DNA of 64,000 nt, from positions 14,406,346 to 14,470,345 of the forward strand of contig NC_052667.1 of the NCBI RefSeq assembly GCF_016802725.1, written 5' to 3'. This DNA is from Solenopsis invicta. Taxonomy: Eukaryota > Arthropoda > Insecta > Hymenoptera > Formicidae. Below the pieces are notes generated by a model. That model was not told where the DNA came from. It did not search any database and worked only from the letters and a program-made list of their open reading frames with translations. The position numbers were made by a program, and so were the translations under genes. Positions 1-11,461 of the stretch are shown here, piece by piece. The stretch's first letter is position 1, and each line of letters opens with the position of its first letter.

Positions 1-540
1 GTATAATTCAAGTAAAACTTCATAAACTGAAACTTTTTACCTACAAAATACTTTTCTTAAAATTTCTCTACGATTTTTTTTGACCGAGTTACGCAACTTT
101 GAAGCTAAACCTGCATTTTTTACAAATGATATCCGTACTCTGTGAAAAATCATCGTAGACAAAAAATCAAAAAACCATTTTAAAGCTCGAAGTTTCAGCT
201 TTAACATGCTATTAATGGTTTTCAAAAATTTTTTCAATTTCTTAGTACTAGGCCTAAAAAAATACACTGCTTTTTCCTTAAAATTACGTATTTTTAACAG
301 CCTGTAGCTCAATAAAAAATTTTTTCTCGACAAATCTAATGCAAGTGCCATAAAGTATGACATTTTCTCTACAAAATGCTTTTTATAAAATTTTTTCTAC
401 GATTTTTTTCGGCCGAGTTACAAGACTTCGAAGACATACATTTTTTATAGTACATTTTTCCGAAAAATGACGTCTACCGCCGACATTAGCTTTACCAAAT
501 GTGCACCACGTGGAGGTTGCCAGACGGATTTTTGCACATC

Positions 541-1445
541 GTGTGTGTGTGTGTGTGCGCGCGTGTGTGCGTGCGCGTGTGTGTGTGTGTATCACAGCAG
601 AGGTAAGGACCCCGCAGTTCATCACTTTTGCAGTATTTAATGACTCCAAACCATCTCTGCTGTGTGTGTGTATGTGCGCACGCGCATGAGTGTGTATTTT
701 GTGTGTGTTCGTTATATCAACGATATTCTACGACCACGTTTTGCTATTAAATCGAACCCGTCGGAACTTTATTTTCATGCAGGACAACGCTCGACCTCAT
801 ACGGTGAATATAACGCGACGTTTTTTTCAACGACACGCAATTAGACTGTTAAATCATCCCACCAATACCCCGGACTTAAATCCAATCGAGCACATTTGGA
901 CTGAAATGGAACGACGATTAAGGCGTCGCGAGGAACAGCCGTGAAATTTTGAAGAATTGGGAGAAATTTTAACGGAAATTTGGCACAACATTCCGCAAGA
1001 CTGTATTCCAAGATTGTATTGTATAAATATGCGAGAACGCTTGCAAGCAGTAACTGATCAGAGAGGAGGAAATACACACTATTGAACGCTCATGCGCGCG
1101 AGCGCATACACACACACAGCAGAGAGAGTTTTGAGTCATTAAATACTGCAGAAGTGACAAACTGCGGGGTTCTTATCTCTGCTGTGATACACACACACAC
1201 ACACACACACACAGAATAAAGTGGATTTGGAGTCGTTAAATACTGCAGAAGTGACAAACTGTTGGTTCCTCATCTCTGCTGTGATACACACACGCACGCA
1301 CACACGCACGCACGCACGCACACACACGCGCGCGCGCGCGCGCGCGCACACACACATACACACAGTAAAGAGGGTTTGGAGTCATTAAATACTTCAAAAG
1401 TGACGAACTGTGGGCTCCTTATCTCTGCTGTGACACACACACACA
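541..1445. repeat. (CA/GT)n microsatellites with interspersed ~50-bp minisatellite unit
   Basis: CA/GT runs alternate with a unit containing 'CATTAAATACTGCAGAAGTG' and 'TCTCTGCTGTGA'. The unit appears in forward orientation near 1125-1185, 1228-1290 and 1370-1432, and inverted near 592-665, so it forms the inner edge of both arms. A related unit sits at 63860-63925 beside another GT tract. The Tc1 transposase remnant lies between the inverted copies. Confidence 0.75.
690..1085 (+). pseudogene. Tc1-type (DD34E) transposase C-terminal remnant
   Basis: The frame reads the C-terminal catalytic part of a Tc1 transposase, the enzyme that cuts and rejoins element ends at TA sites. The second catalytic Asp is visible in MQDNARPH and the Glu in PDLNPIEHIW, with 34 residues between them. 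That is the DD34E spacing of Tc1. A TGA at 942-944 interrupts the frame, which then continues in frame (NFEELGEI... to NTHY) to a stop at 1083-1085. The N-terminal DNA-binding domain and first catalytic Asp are absent, replaced upstream by GT-rich repeat. It cannot make active transposase. Confidence 0.8.
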
Positions 1446-2235
1446 CGATGTGCAAAAATCTGACCGGCAACCTCCACGTGGTGCACATTGGGTAATGCTA
1501 ATGTCGGCGGTAGACGTCATTTTTCGGAAAAATGTACAGTAAAAAATGTATGTCTTTGAAGTCTTGTAACTCGGTCAAAAAAAACTGTAGAAAAAATTTA
1601 AAAAAAGCATTTTGTAGAGAAAATGTCATACTTTATGGCACTTGCATTGGATTTGTCAAGAAAAAATTTGTTATTGAGCTACAGGCTGTTAAATATACGT
1701 TATTTTAAGGAAAAAATAGTGTATCTTTTTGGGGCATAGTACTAAGAAATTGAAAAAATTTTTGAAAACCATTAATAGCATGTTAAAGCTGAAACTTCGA
1801 GCTTTAAAATGGTTTTTTGATTTTTTGTCTACGATGGTTTTTCACGGAGTACGGATATCATTTGTAAAAAATGCAGGTTTAGCTTCAAAGTTGCGTAACT
1901 TGGTCAAAAAAAATCGTAGAGAAATTTTAAGAAATGCATTTTGTAGGTAAAATGTTGAAGTTTTACTTGAATTATTCGAAAAAATTTGTTGGTCAATCTG
2001 CAAAGTGTCGAAAATGCGAAATTTTAACGAACAAAACAAGGTGTGCTTTTTTACTGCATAAGACAAGGAAGTTAAAAGAATTTTGAAAATCTGCTGGTAG
2101 AGTGTTAAAGCTCGATTTTCAAGCTTCAAAATGCTTTTTTTTTATCTATTATGATTTTTCACCGAGTTACAGTCATTTGAAAATAGCCTAATTTTTGGTG
2201 TCTGGAAAGTGTTCCCTATTTTTTGTTGAGTAGTG

Positions 2236-3605
2236 TATAATAGCCTAAAAGTTGTAACACTATAAGGTAAAGACGGCATAGCATTCTATAATTCACACGT
2301 ATATTCCACACACACATGCACACAGTATGTACATGAAGGATCACTACATTGACAAACCGAAAAGCATCTCTTAAATAATGCAGATTTTGCCACTTTTGTT
2401 ATAGCCATATGAAAAGAAATATTATTTTACATATAAAATTTTAATTTTGCGTGTTTAACTTAATTAGTTAACTAATTAGCTTAATTTACAACTAATATTT
2501 AATACATGTACATTACATCTTGAATGAACAAAATCAGACAGAAATCTCCACAGCATATACGAATTTAAATAACGGAATTAATAGCAAATCAAAATTTTCC
2601 AATTTTTAATAATAATTGTTGATAATTAGATAAATTTTATTATAAATTATTCAAATAATGATTGCAAATAAAATTCTTCCAGTTATAAAGTTTTACAAAT
2701 TTTTAATAAGAAATAATCATTCGACATAAAAATCACAGCTAGTATACACGAAAGTACATATGTAACATAAAATAAAAGGCTTATTGTCGCTAAACCCCCC
2801 TTTCCTTCTTATAAAATTTAATGTTTGAGTTAAAACAAACCTTTAAAAACATAAAACGCAAGATTTTATTTTAATAAGTTTAACTATTTCCAAATTGTAG
2901 ACGTTATAAGTCAAATAGGCTGAAATACCTTAGTAAGATTCTTTCCGACGAACACCGACGCACACTTACACATTGACTGCACCACACAGACACTACTAAT
3001 GCATAGACAGCGCTAAAAGATTTTTTCGGCAATACTTACACTTTTCTTACCACTTTCCTAAGGTACCTAATATTTTATACATTCAAATCGAAAGTCTCAA
3101 TTTTTTCTAACTTTCCACTTAAAAGTTACAGAATAAAATATATATGTATATAATTTTATTCATTGTTCCGAATGCATCTTCTTAAGAGAATAGCCTTGAC
3201 AATCATTGCATCATTGCATCATGCATTGATAAAATTCCATGCAAGTAAAACTTTCTTTAAATAAATCTAATATAAAATCACGGTAAAACATTACGAGTAA
3301 AAGCTCCATTTGAATAGCAAGAACTTTTCTTTCTTTTAAACACTCTACAATTACGGAATTACAGTAATAATATTAATATAATATTATTGAAAATGAATTA
3401 CTATTTTATTAACAAATTACAGGAAATTTTAAAAGGTGTAACAAAAATAAGAAATGCATCTCACCACCAATAATTGTGTAAACCAGGAAATAAATGAGTA
3501 AATATCTCCAATAATTTTTAAATGAATTAAGTAATACATCTACACACATATACACGCACACATCTTTACGCCTATACATGTACAGGCCAGAGACAAGCTC
3601 CTTTA
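2236..3605. other. AT-rich spacer, no gene seen
   Basis: About 1.4 kb of AT-rich sequence without a convincing reading frame, tRNA or transposon terminus. It holds short CA/TA-rich patches (e.g. 2296-2325) and T-rich tracts. Confidence 0.6.
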
Positions 3606-4012
3606 AATAATAATTATAAAATCAAACGAACTTACCGAGTGAAGTTCGATCTGAATTATGCTTGTGGTTTTGTCCGTATGGACAATTATACTGTAGTAGT
3701 GTTCCTGCTACACTCACCAACAGTTTAGAATAGGCGCCGAAAAACGAAAGGTGACGCCCTTGATCGGATACTCGTGCCGTCAGTCTCCTACGGTTCTATT
3801 CCGTTCCGCCATATCATTTGTTCAGAGAATAAAGCAAATCGCCTAGGTAAATTTTAAGATTGGGTGGGAAAAAATTCTATTATGGGAGGGAAAAAGGTCC
3901 ATACGGACAAAACCACAAGCATAATTCAAATCAAACTTCACTCGGTGAGTTTGTTTGATTTTATAATTATGCTCTGTGGTTTTGTCCGTATGGACAATTA
4001 TACTGTAGATGT
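3606..4012. repeat. DIRS 3' inverted terminal / internal complementary region
   Basis: 3606-3690 is the reverse complement of 3898-3970, giving arms of roughly 75-85 bp around a ~200-bp centre. 3968-4012 then repeats, in direct orientation, the GTGGTTTTGTCCGTATGGAC block that begins near 3669. The centre (3690-3825) is an inverted copy of the far end of the element. This matches the repeated-terminus logic of DIRS elements, although a terminal fragment from a second copy abutting the first is also possible. Confidence 0.7.
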
Positions 4013-4311
4013 TTAGAGGGCGATTTGCGTTTTGAAGAAAGAGAAGAAAACTAGATTCTTCTCGTTAGTTTTTCTGTTTTTTGAATATCTTAATACAAAA
4101 GAATATATCTTGTCAGTAACTTAATGACATTACACGTTTATGCGCTATTAAAACCTAGATTAACAAGTAAGGGAATAGAAAGAAAGGACAAACGCTTTTC
4201 GCAGGTTTTAAAATAGCTTCAAGTATTCCTACTCTTATCTATAAAATCTTATCTGTAAGGTGTGAAAATTTTATCTATGAGTCTTTCAAATTCAATAAGA
4301 CCTATGAATAT

Positions 4312-5298
4312 TTAAGGCTGTAGGACGGAATTGCTGAATTCTTCCGGATTTATAATTGGACGGTTATAAAAACGCGCAAAAATTTGGGATGACCCCGACC
4401 AACCTGCAGCCCGTTTTATTAAATCTAAAGTTACTCCTTTTTGGGCTGCCCGAGAAGTAGAAGCGTGGCGTGTACTGTGTGATGCGAAGAAATCGGTCCT
4501 AACTCCACAGTCTTCTAAGCTCGAACGTATCCAGCGACTAATCGTCTGTTGACCAACGGCCCTGTGAGGGCGAACGAAGGAAATGAAAAAAGAATCGTCC
4601 GAGGAAGTTCGTAAATTTCGGGTTACCTCTAAATAATGTTTAGCTAATTTGTAAATGCAAAGACTTTCGTTACCTTCAAATGGAGAGAACGAGAAGGACG
4701 GTTGTAAACGACCTGGAGCGGATGTTTTAATGCGCCCTGGTACTTTGATAACAAGTTTATCCCCTATAAAAATTTGAGATAGTTTAAAAGACGCAAACGT
4801 CTGTACACGTTGGCCGGTGCCCAAGGCGAGGAGTAGGACCAATTTCTTTGTAATAACATCAAGCGAAAGCGAATCATAAGGGAACCAGGTGGCGAGTTTA
4901 GCTAGTACTGGAGCCGGATCCCAAATAAGGTCGTAACGATGGCGAGGAGGTTTTAAGACTCCTACTCCTTTACAAAAGCGTTTTATTAACGTGTGATTTC
5001 CTATCTCGTTATGCGTAATAAGAGAGATAGCGCTACGCATGGTGTTAATTGTTGAGTATGAGTTTGCTTGTTGCAGCTCTTGAGCTAAAAACTCTAAAAA
5101 TTGCGCAGGGCTTGGCGCGAAAGGAGAAATCGAAATGGATTGCCAATAAAACCACCAGTCTTTCAAAGGCTTAGAGTATTGCCTAACTGTTGAACTGGAT
5201 AATGAGGCTAACATAGCCTCTAGAGCCCTCTGCGGAACTTCTCGATTTTGAAAGGCTAGCCGGATAAGCTCCCTGCCGCCAGGAAAAGAGTTCTCCAT
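4312..5298 (-). CDS. DIRS tyrosine recombinase
   Basis: A 328-aa open frame starting with ATG at 5298. Family knowledge: the enzyme inserts the circular DIRS DNA by a phosphotyrosine strand exchange. The catalytic residues are visible. Arg164 lies in LALGTGQRVQTF, the HxxR motif is His274-Arg277 in ASHSTRHAS, Trp300 lies in AAGWSG, and the nucleophile is probably Tyr311 in FARFYNRP. The N-terminal ~110 residues correspond to the helical DNA-binding domain. It begins 47 bp after the RT-RNase H frame ends. No stop or frameshift is seen, so it may be the only intact gene of this copy. A recent insertion or recent loss of the other frames would explain that. Confidence 0.88.
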   Translation of the reverse strand: MENSFPGGRELIRLAFQNREVPQRALEAMLASLSSSTVRQYSKPLKDWWFYWQSISISPFAPSPAQFLEFLAQELQQANSYSTINTMRSAISLITHNEIGNHTLIKRFCKGVGVLKPPRHRYDLIWDPAPVLAKLATWFPYDSLSLDVITKKLVLLLALGTGQRVQTFASFKLSQIFIGDKLVIKVPGRIKTSAPGRLQPSFSFSPFEGNESLCIYKLAKHYLEVTRNLRTSSDDSFFISFVRPHRAVGQQTISRWIRSSLEDCGVRTDFFASHSTRHASTSRAAQKGVTLDLIKRAAGWSGSSQIFARFYNRPIINPEEFSNSVLQP

Positions 5299-5345
5299 GC
5301 AGGGTGGTGGTCTACCTGACCAAGAAAATGTAAATGCATCTACTC

Positions 5346-6800
5346 CTATAGCGCCCAGATCTGGGAACCAAGATACGTAAATTGCACATTTTGCATTAAT
5401 GATTGAAGCAGATCTATGTCAAAAGGGCCAAATTGTGACCGAATCATTGAAAAGGCGGCTTGTGATAAGGACCACTCAGAATCTAGACTCACTATTCTAG
5501 ATTCTCGATCAGCGATAGAGTTATCGATCGAGGCAATATAAGATGCAAATAACAAAATATTACGCTTTTTGCACCATGACCAGGTTTGTTTTGCTAAGGC
5601 TGATAAATGCGGGTACTGAACAGAACCAAAACGATTGATGTATGATATCGCTGTCGTGTTATCTATGCGGAGAAGGATGTTGCAATTAGAAAGATCCTCT
5701 GCAAAACATTTCAAACCATAAAAAGCAGCTTTTAGTTCAAGGAAGTTTATATGAACGGATTTCTCACTCTCCGACCACCATCCTCGAGTATCCAACTCAC
5801 CGCAAGAAGCGCCCCACCCCGTTAAAGATGCATCTGAAAATATCTCTTGAACTGCTGTATTTGAACAGATAAAATAAGCCTGATTATGATCAGATAAGAT
5901 CTTAATCCACCATTGGAACTCTTTAACCAAGTGGAGAGAAATTTTCATTTTGGCCATATAATTATCGTTTTTATCCCTTAGTGCTAGAAATTTTTCTCTC
6001 TCAAATTCTTTAGTATACAGAAGTCCGTACTGCACCGCCGGACATATTGAAATTATCGAGCCGATCATGCTTGCAAAATCTTTAATTCGGCATTTAGATT
6101 TTCTTGAGGAATCGGAGATCATTTTAAGAAGAGTTGAGCGCTTTTTGGGAGAAATCGAAATCGACTGCGCCGCGGAATTAAAAATAAACCCCAAGTATTT
6201 GCAGGATTGTGCAGGGATAAGTTGCGATTTCGAAAAATTAATAAGGAAACCTAAAGACGAAAGCAAGTTTATGGAAGCGTTTAGATTTTCCAAGCAGTCC
6301 TCCCGCGAGGACCCAAAAAGCAGAAAATCATCCAGATAGACAACTGAGCAAAATCCTTCATTCCGCAATCAAGCCAATACTGATCTCAAAATTTTAGTGA
6401 ATATATATGGTGCTGTGGAGAGCCCAAAAGGCAAGGCTGCGAACTCATACGTGACGCTACGCCACTGAAAATGGAGAAAGCGGCGACTTCTGGGAGAGAT
6501 TGGGACGAATAAGTAAGCATTTTCCAAATCTATAGTCGCCATCCATGAATCCTGGACCATCAATTGAATCACCATGCGCCAATCCTCTAACTGAAAATGA
6601 GGGAGAGATAATAAATAATTCAAATCTTTTAATTCAAGATAAAACGCATTCCACCCGATGTCTTTTCTATGAGAAAGAATTGTGATAAAAATTGATCCGC
6701 AGAGGGTGAAGTGGCTGTTATAGCACCCTTCGAAAGTAGGCGCAGAATTTCTTTATCGCAGGCCTCGGTTGTAGAGAAATTCGGATCTTGTAAACGATTA
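5346..6800 (-). pseudogene. DIRS reverse transcriptase-RNase H, broken
   Basis: Read on the minus strand from about 6800. The RT fingers (ending around MRFILN) are followed by a probable 1-bp loss near 6631, where the frame shifts into LKDLNYLLSLPHF. The palm motif ATIDLENAYL, PFGLSTAPYIF, then an in-frame TGA at 6369-6371, and the catalytic YLDD just after it follow in order. RNase H follows with Asp in IFSDASLTGWG, Glu in FLELKAAFY and Asp in RIDNTTA, ending at 5346. The segment normally found between gag and the RT core is missing near 6800-6830, suggesting an internal deletion. With a frameshift and a nonsense codon, this copy cannot make a full RT. Confidence 0.85.
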
Positions 6801-6831
6801 CGAATGGGCGGGGGTGAGGAGAAGGGTTATT

Positions 6832-8296
6832 TCATAGCCTCGAATCGCTTTTAATACCTCTAGAACCCGCGTTACCTTTTTCCACTGCAATATATATTTT
6901 GAGAGTCAACCAGCCGTTCTTACTTCTTCTAACGGTGAGATCGTGTCCGGGAGCGAGATCGGTGGCGAATGCTGCGGGATCGGTCCGACTTCGTTCTGGC
7001 TCCTGTGTTGCAAACCATGGGTGCCTGTTTCGACACAGGGGCTTTGCCTTATAGGTTAGGAGCTGCTTCGTTGGCTTTTGTTGACTAAGTTGATAGCCTG
7101 TTTTAGTCAATGCACTAGATCCTGAAGAAAACCTCGATAGGTTCTTGCCTGCTTTTTCACAAGCTTGGACTGACTTCAAACCTTCTGCAAAAGTCGAGCC
7201 AAAGAGCCATTCATCGACTGCGGATTGGTCGGCTGCTGACTTTCCCACAAATGTCAGACATGGTTTGATGACTGATTGTCTAGCTAGGGACAGCCTATAC
7301 AGGTGGTCCGCCAGTAGGTGGATGCCATCCGCCAATTTTGCAATAGCAGATTTTACATTCGGCTGCAAAGGCCTTGATAGGCTTTCAAGAGATCTGAAAT
7401 TCCTGAGCCAAAAGCGTTGAGGCAAGCGCCTACCTGTAACTGAACTTTACATTGGTATTCGTCCCGCTTTAAGACGCTATGATGTTTTGACAACGCCAAC
7501 CTTATTTCGTTGTTTAACTTACGGGGTCCGTTATCTGCTAAACTTCCTTTAATTTCGAATTTTGAGAGCAAATTTGTACGCAGCTCTTCTTTCAGACCCA
7601 AGCGAACTTCACCTTTAGTAGATTCGAAAATCGTAGGGTCCCAGGGAGACTCATTTGAAACTGGATGCTTTCCGAACAATTCGTTTATCAGAAAAGCGTC
7701 ATTTTCTTTATCTATATCTGGCGAGCTCGCAATAATTACCTCAGGGTCGAAGCAAACTGTCGGAGGACACCGTTGGTCTGAAAAAGGAAGGAAACATGGT
7801 CAGATAAGGCAATCGGTTATGTTCCTTCTTTGCCGTAACAAAGGAACATACCTGGTTCGCCGCCCCGGTTCTGAAGAACCATCTGCCTATCTGCCTGCCC
7901 GTTAACTTCTGTATGAGAGATTTGTCGTTCTCCCAACAGGGAAGGATCAGTATCCTCGGCCATGACGTGTCCTGTTACCATGTCCTTCGCAACAATGTTT
8001 CCCGGTACGATGTCCTCTGGTACGACGTCCTGGATATGACCCGAAGCGTCTATTTCAGGAATTCTCGGAGTGGTGTACTCTCTCATAAAAGCGAGGATCT
8101 CCTTGAGTGCCAAAGTCAACTCATCACGTTGAGATGAGGGGACAGGGGAGTCCCCGCGCGAGGCGCGTGAGCTAACCTCTATTGAGGATGCGTCGAGATC
8201 TGTCTGATAGACGGGATCTCTTGATGAATTTCTTGGATATCGTTCCCGTGAACGTCTCACAGAACGATAACGATACCTGTGCTTATGTTTAGGCAT
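6832..8296 (-). pseudogene. DIRS gag-like gene with probable intron and a frameshift
   Basis: Starts with ATG at 8296 and a basic Arg/Ser-rich N-terminus (MPKHKHRYRYRSVRRSRERY), followed by an acidic middle region. Exon 1 ends at 7852 and exon 2 resumes in frame at 7777 across a 74-bp intron with canonical borders. It continues through SPDIDKENDAFLINELFGK and QVGACLNAFGSGISDLL. A frameshift near 7400 moves the rest (RPLQPNVKSAIAKLADG... to the stop at 6832) into another frame. The region LNAFGSGIS followed by the ADGIHLLADH helix resembles DIRS gag proteins. Role: capsid/nucleic-acid binding, by family. The product is broken by the frameshift. Confidence 0.75.
7778..7851 (-). other. Probable spliceosomal intron in DIRS gag
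   Basis: On the minus strand the donor is CCAG|GTATGTTCC (intron begins at 7851) and the acceptor is CCTTTTTCAG|ACC (ends at 7778), with a pyrimidine tract before the AG. Removing these 74 bp joins two frames as ...GEP-D-QRCPPTV... with no stop. Reading through instead reaches a stop within about 12 codons. Confidence 0.65.
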
Positions 8297-8361
8297 ATCG
8301 AGAACGATAATTCACTGCAAAATAATCGAATAGAGAAACAAACTAACTGTTGGTTGCGTGC

Positions 8362-8545
8362 AACAGAAAAACAATGATATGGCGGAACGGAATAGAACCG
8401 TAGGAGACTGAAGGCAGGAATATCCGATCAAGGGCGCCACCTTTCGTTTTTCGGCGCCTATTCTAAACTGTTGGTGACAAAGTGTAGCAGGAACACTACT
8501 ACAGTATAATTGTCCATACGGACAAAACCACAGAGCATAATTTTA
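8362..8545. repeat. DIRS 5' inverted terminal repeat
   Basis: Reverse complement of about 3660-3830 with only a few mismatches over ~170 bp. It contains the block TTGTCCATACGGACAAAACC at its outer end. As the genes run on the minus strand, this is the upstream terminus and probably holds the promoter. Confidence 0.8.
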
Positions 8546-10189
8546 CATACTTCCTACCTATACCCCTCAAAAGGCAATATCTTTATACATTCAGATTTTA
8601 AATCTCATTAAAATCTGTCTGCGCGTGCAAGAAATACAAATTTTTCTTTCTTTAAAATATTTATACGTTACACATGCTGCATGCAGTGAAGAAAATCAAT
8701 AATCTTATGAGAGATTTACACGTGAAAAAGATCTAACTATAAGTCAAAAACTATTAGATCTGGAAACACGAAAATTTACACTCAAGTTTTTTTTAATATT
8801 TTAATGCTAAATACTAAACCTCAAATTTTTAATTTTATTAGTTTTGAAAATATCAATTTTTAAAGATCAATAATTTTAACATGTAACTTCCATAAGAGAA
8901 CACATCTGAACTTTTAAAATAATAAATCGCCGGTAAAAAGGTAATAATGATATAACAACCATAATTGTACTGCAATGATACATACATTTATTAAAATTCC
9001 GCAACTTTGTTTTAAACCGTTTTCAAACAATTAAGCTTTTTATTTTGCGCTCCCGCTGTAAGAGTGAGAGAGACGCACTTATGTGAGAACCTATAGTAAA
9101 ATTCATTTTCTTTTTTATTTAATTATTCGAAAACTACTGGCTACATCTTTAAAAGATTATACACTTAAACTAATTAAGCGACCACCTTTCTACTAAAATT
9201 ATTGTTTTTGCGAAATATTTATTAAAAATGTTAATAACAAAATTTTATAATATTTTATCACAAAAATAACGAATGAAGCTAAAAAGCGACCAGTTTAGTA
9301 AACGCATCTTATTTTCTGTAACAGCGCAAATTAGGAAATAAGTTGTCAAAACCATCGATTTATTATTTTTAAGTGAAATTCATTATAGTATTCACACAGA
9401 CAATACACATGTAAGAGGTAACACCTTCCCGCGCCTACAAGCTAGCCTACTTAAACGAGCTTTGCGGAGCGTTTTCTCATTGTCGGTCCAGATTTTGAGC
9501 GATTAACATCTAGTTAAAATCGCGTAGTGCATTGTTGGCCGGGAGCTCGCACAGTTAACATCTAGTAAAGACCGCGCATACATTGTTGGCCCAGCGTTTG
9601 CACAGTGAACATCTTATTGACAGTTCAGTAGTCGTTCAGGCAGTGAATATTACATTGTTAGCCCAGCGTTCGAGTAGTTAATATCAAATTAGCATTTTAA
9701 CTTAGAGTCAGTGCGGTTTTAACATCTACATTTTGGCCTTCAATCCGTACGTACGTCTTCGCGTATTGTTAAACTCTTGTCTTTAATATTTTGAAACCAG
9801 TGCTCTGCCAGCTCTTATTTAAATTTACAATTTTTATTTTAATTTAAGTATACTGTACTTGTAAAATATCTCGTTTTTTATTACATCTTGTACGTTGAAG
9901 GCGTTCCGTGGAACCCTGCGTTCTCGAATTCATCTTTTAACGAAGAAATTATAATAAATCTAATAATCAGTAAACGTAGTAAAATCTTTATTTGAGCTGG
10001 AATTAATATTTTGTAAATTCTGTGACAATCTACATCCCTGCCGATGCCGCAGAAGGCTGACAACTATATTTCCTGTTCTTCACAGAGGCCTGAAGTGATC
10101 TTCCCCGGCGTTGGGAACAATCGAAATTTTTAAATAAAATTCTGGTGAGTAAATACGACTTTTGTTACATTTGTGAATATTTGAATTAA

Positions 10190-10195
<6 letters not shown>
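8546..10195. other. AT-rich spacer with a short degenerate tandem block
   Basis: No convincing gene. Around 9480-9710 a unit of roughly 60-65 bp recurs about four times with divergence; shared words include 'AACATCTAGT' and 'CATTGTTGGCC'. The pattern could be the tail of an unrecognised LTR or a decayed satellite. 9890-10140 is more GC-balanced but holds no long frame. Confidence 0.5.
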
Positions 10196-10223
<28 letters not shown>

Positions 10224-10285
10224 GCACGCACGCACGCACGTACACGAACACGCACACGCACACACACACACACACACACACATAT
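10196..10285. repeat. (CA)n microsatellite
   Basis: Alternating CA/CGCA tract flanked by short TA runs. Apparent reading frames through it are repeat artefacts. Confidence 0.9.
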
Positions 10286-10666
10286 ATGGATAGTTGAACA
10301 TAATTCCAGCATTGAAATCTCAAATAGGAATAACACTGATTATTGAATAATACTATACTTACAACATTTGAGTTTAATAATTATAACTTATACGTATGAA
10401 CAAGTACAGTCAACACCAAAAGTTAAATTTCTTGAAATAATTTGACATTTTATTTTCAACAAATCCCGAATATCTTTGATTTGATCTTTCATGCTAAACA
10501 AAAGTAATGATTTATTAATGCAAATATATACTTGGTGACTCAGGAAAAGGGATTTAGATAAAATAAAGAAATAATAAGCATATTTCGAATTAATTTGAAA
10601 TCATTGAACTAATGAATTATAGAGTTGATTTATAAAATTCAAATACCCAGTGTCAAATAAATAAGG

Positions 10667-10706
<40 letters not shown>

Positions 10707-11461
10707 ATTTTACCTGATATATTTGTGCATGCATTGTTTAAATTTGTGTTGAAGCTATTATAACTTGATCCGTATATAACAATTTAACGTTGAATTTAGA
10801 TTATATGTAATATGTCATCAATAATCTGATCATATACCATTGTGACCGAAATATAGAAGTGAACAATGAAGCATTTTTGAACATGTTTAATAATTTAAAC
10901 TTATGAAGAGACAATAAAATTATTAAGGAACGATTAAGATACGATAGATCCTGAATAATTTAATGAATATTGAGTTATACTAGTAATGATAGCTTCAACA
11001 AATATGATGATAAATTGAATTGATTTATGTAAATTGTCAATCAAATATTTTATTGTGATGATTTAAACGGTTTTATTATGTACAATGCGTTTTGAAATAT
11101 TTTGCCATGTGACTGTGTTCCCATGTTGAAATGTTTTTCTTAAAATACGCAATTTAATCGAATGTGCTCCCCCATCCCCCACAATTAAATAAACAATATT
11201 GCAAATTTAGCGACATAAATAAATAGAATAAAGGGCTATATGATAAATAAATAAATAAAATAGAATCAGTGACAAGTGAAAGTGATCAAACAGTGAAGTG
11301 ACAAGTGAAATTTTAATTTTGCTTCACTGAAACAAACACCTGGCCAAAATTTTCTTCTTTAATAAAACTTAGAAAATTTTATTGATCAAATTCGAAACTT
11401 GCTATCAATTTGTTAGAAATTGTAATACTATTCTTATGAAGTGATACCATAAGGGAGGCTT

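Larger units (their letters stand above)
1..2235. mobile_element. Tc1-like element with long inverted arms, left end outside window
   Basis: Positions 1-545 are the reverse complement of about 1443-1975, and the right arm runs on to a terminus at 2235 (ends ...GAGTAGTG, then TA). Between the arms lie minisatellite units and a Tc1 transposase remnant. The same right arm recurs at 62580-63194 with the same end, which supports 2235 as the real boundary. Long inverted arms around a DD34E remnant suggest a Tc1/mariner element that decayed or became non-autonomous. The left end is missing because the window starts inside the arm. Family assignment rests on the transposase remnant and the TA flank. 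Confidence 0.75.
3606..8545 (-). mobile_element. DIRS-like tyrosine-recombinase retrotransposon
   Basis: Genes read on the minus strand in the order gag, RT-RNase H, tyrosine recombinase, which is the DIRS order. There is no integrase and there are no LTRs. Termini are inverted: 3660-3825 is the reverse complement of about 8362-8545 (shared core GTGGTTTTGTCCGTATGGAC). The 3' side (3606-4012) also has an internal fold-back typical of the DIRS internal complementary region. Such elements replicate through a circular intermediate that the recombinase inserts. This copy is damaged in RT and gag but keeps an open recombinase frame. The exact outer boundary on the 3' side is uncertain because of the fold-back. 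Confidence 0.85.

Noticed and set aside
7353..7430. Second intron in DIRS gag (CAGGTAGGC...TTTCAG)
   Set aside because: The enclosed bases encode plausible gag sequence (ACLNAFGSGIS), so a simple 1-bp frameshift near 7,400 is the better explanation.
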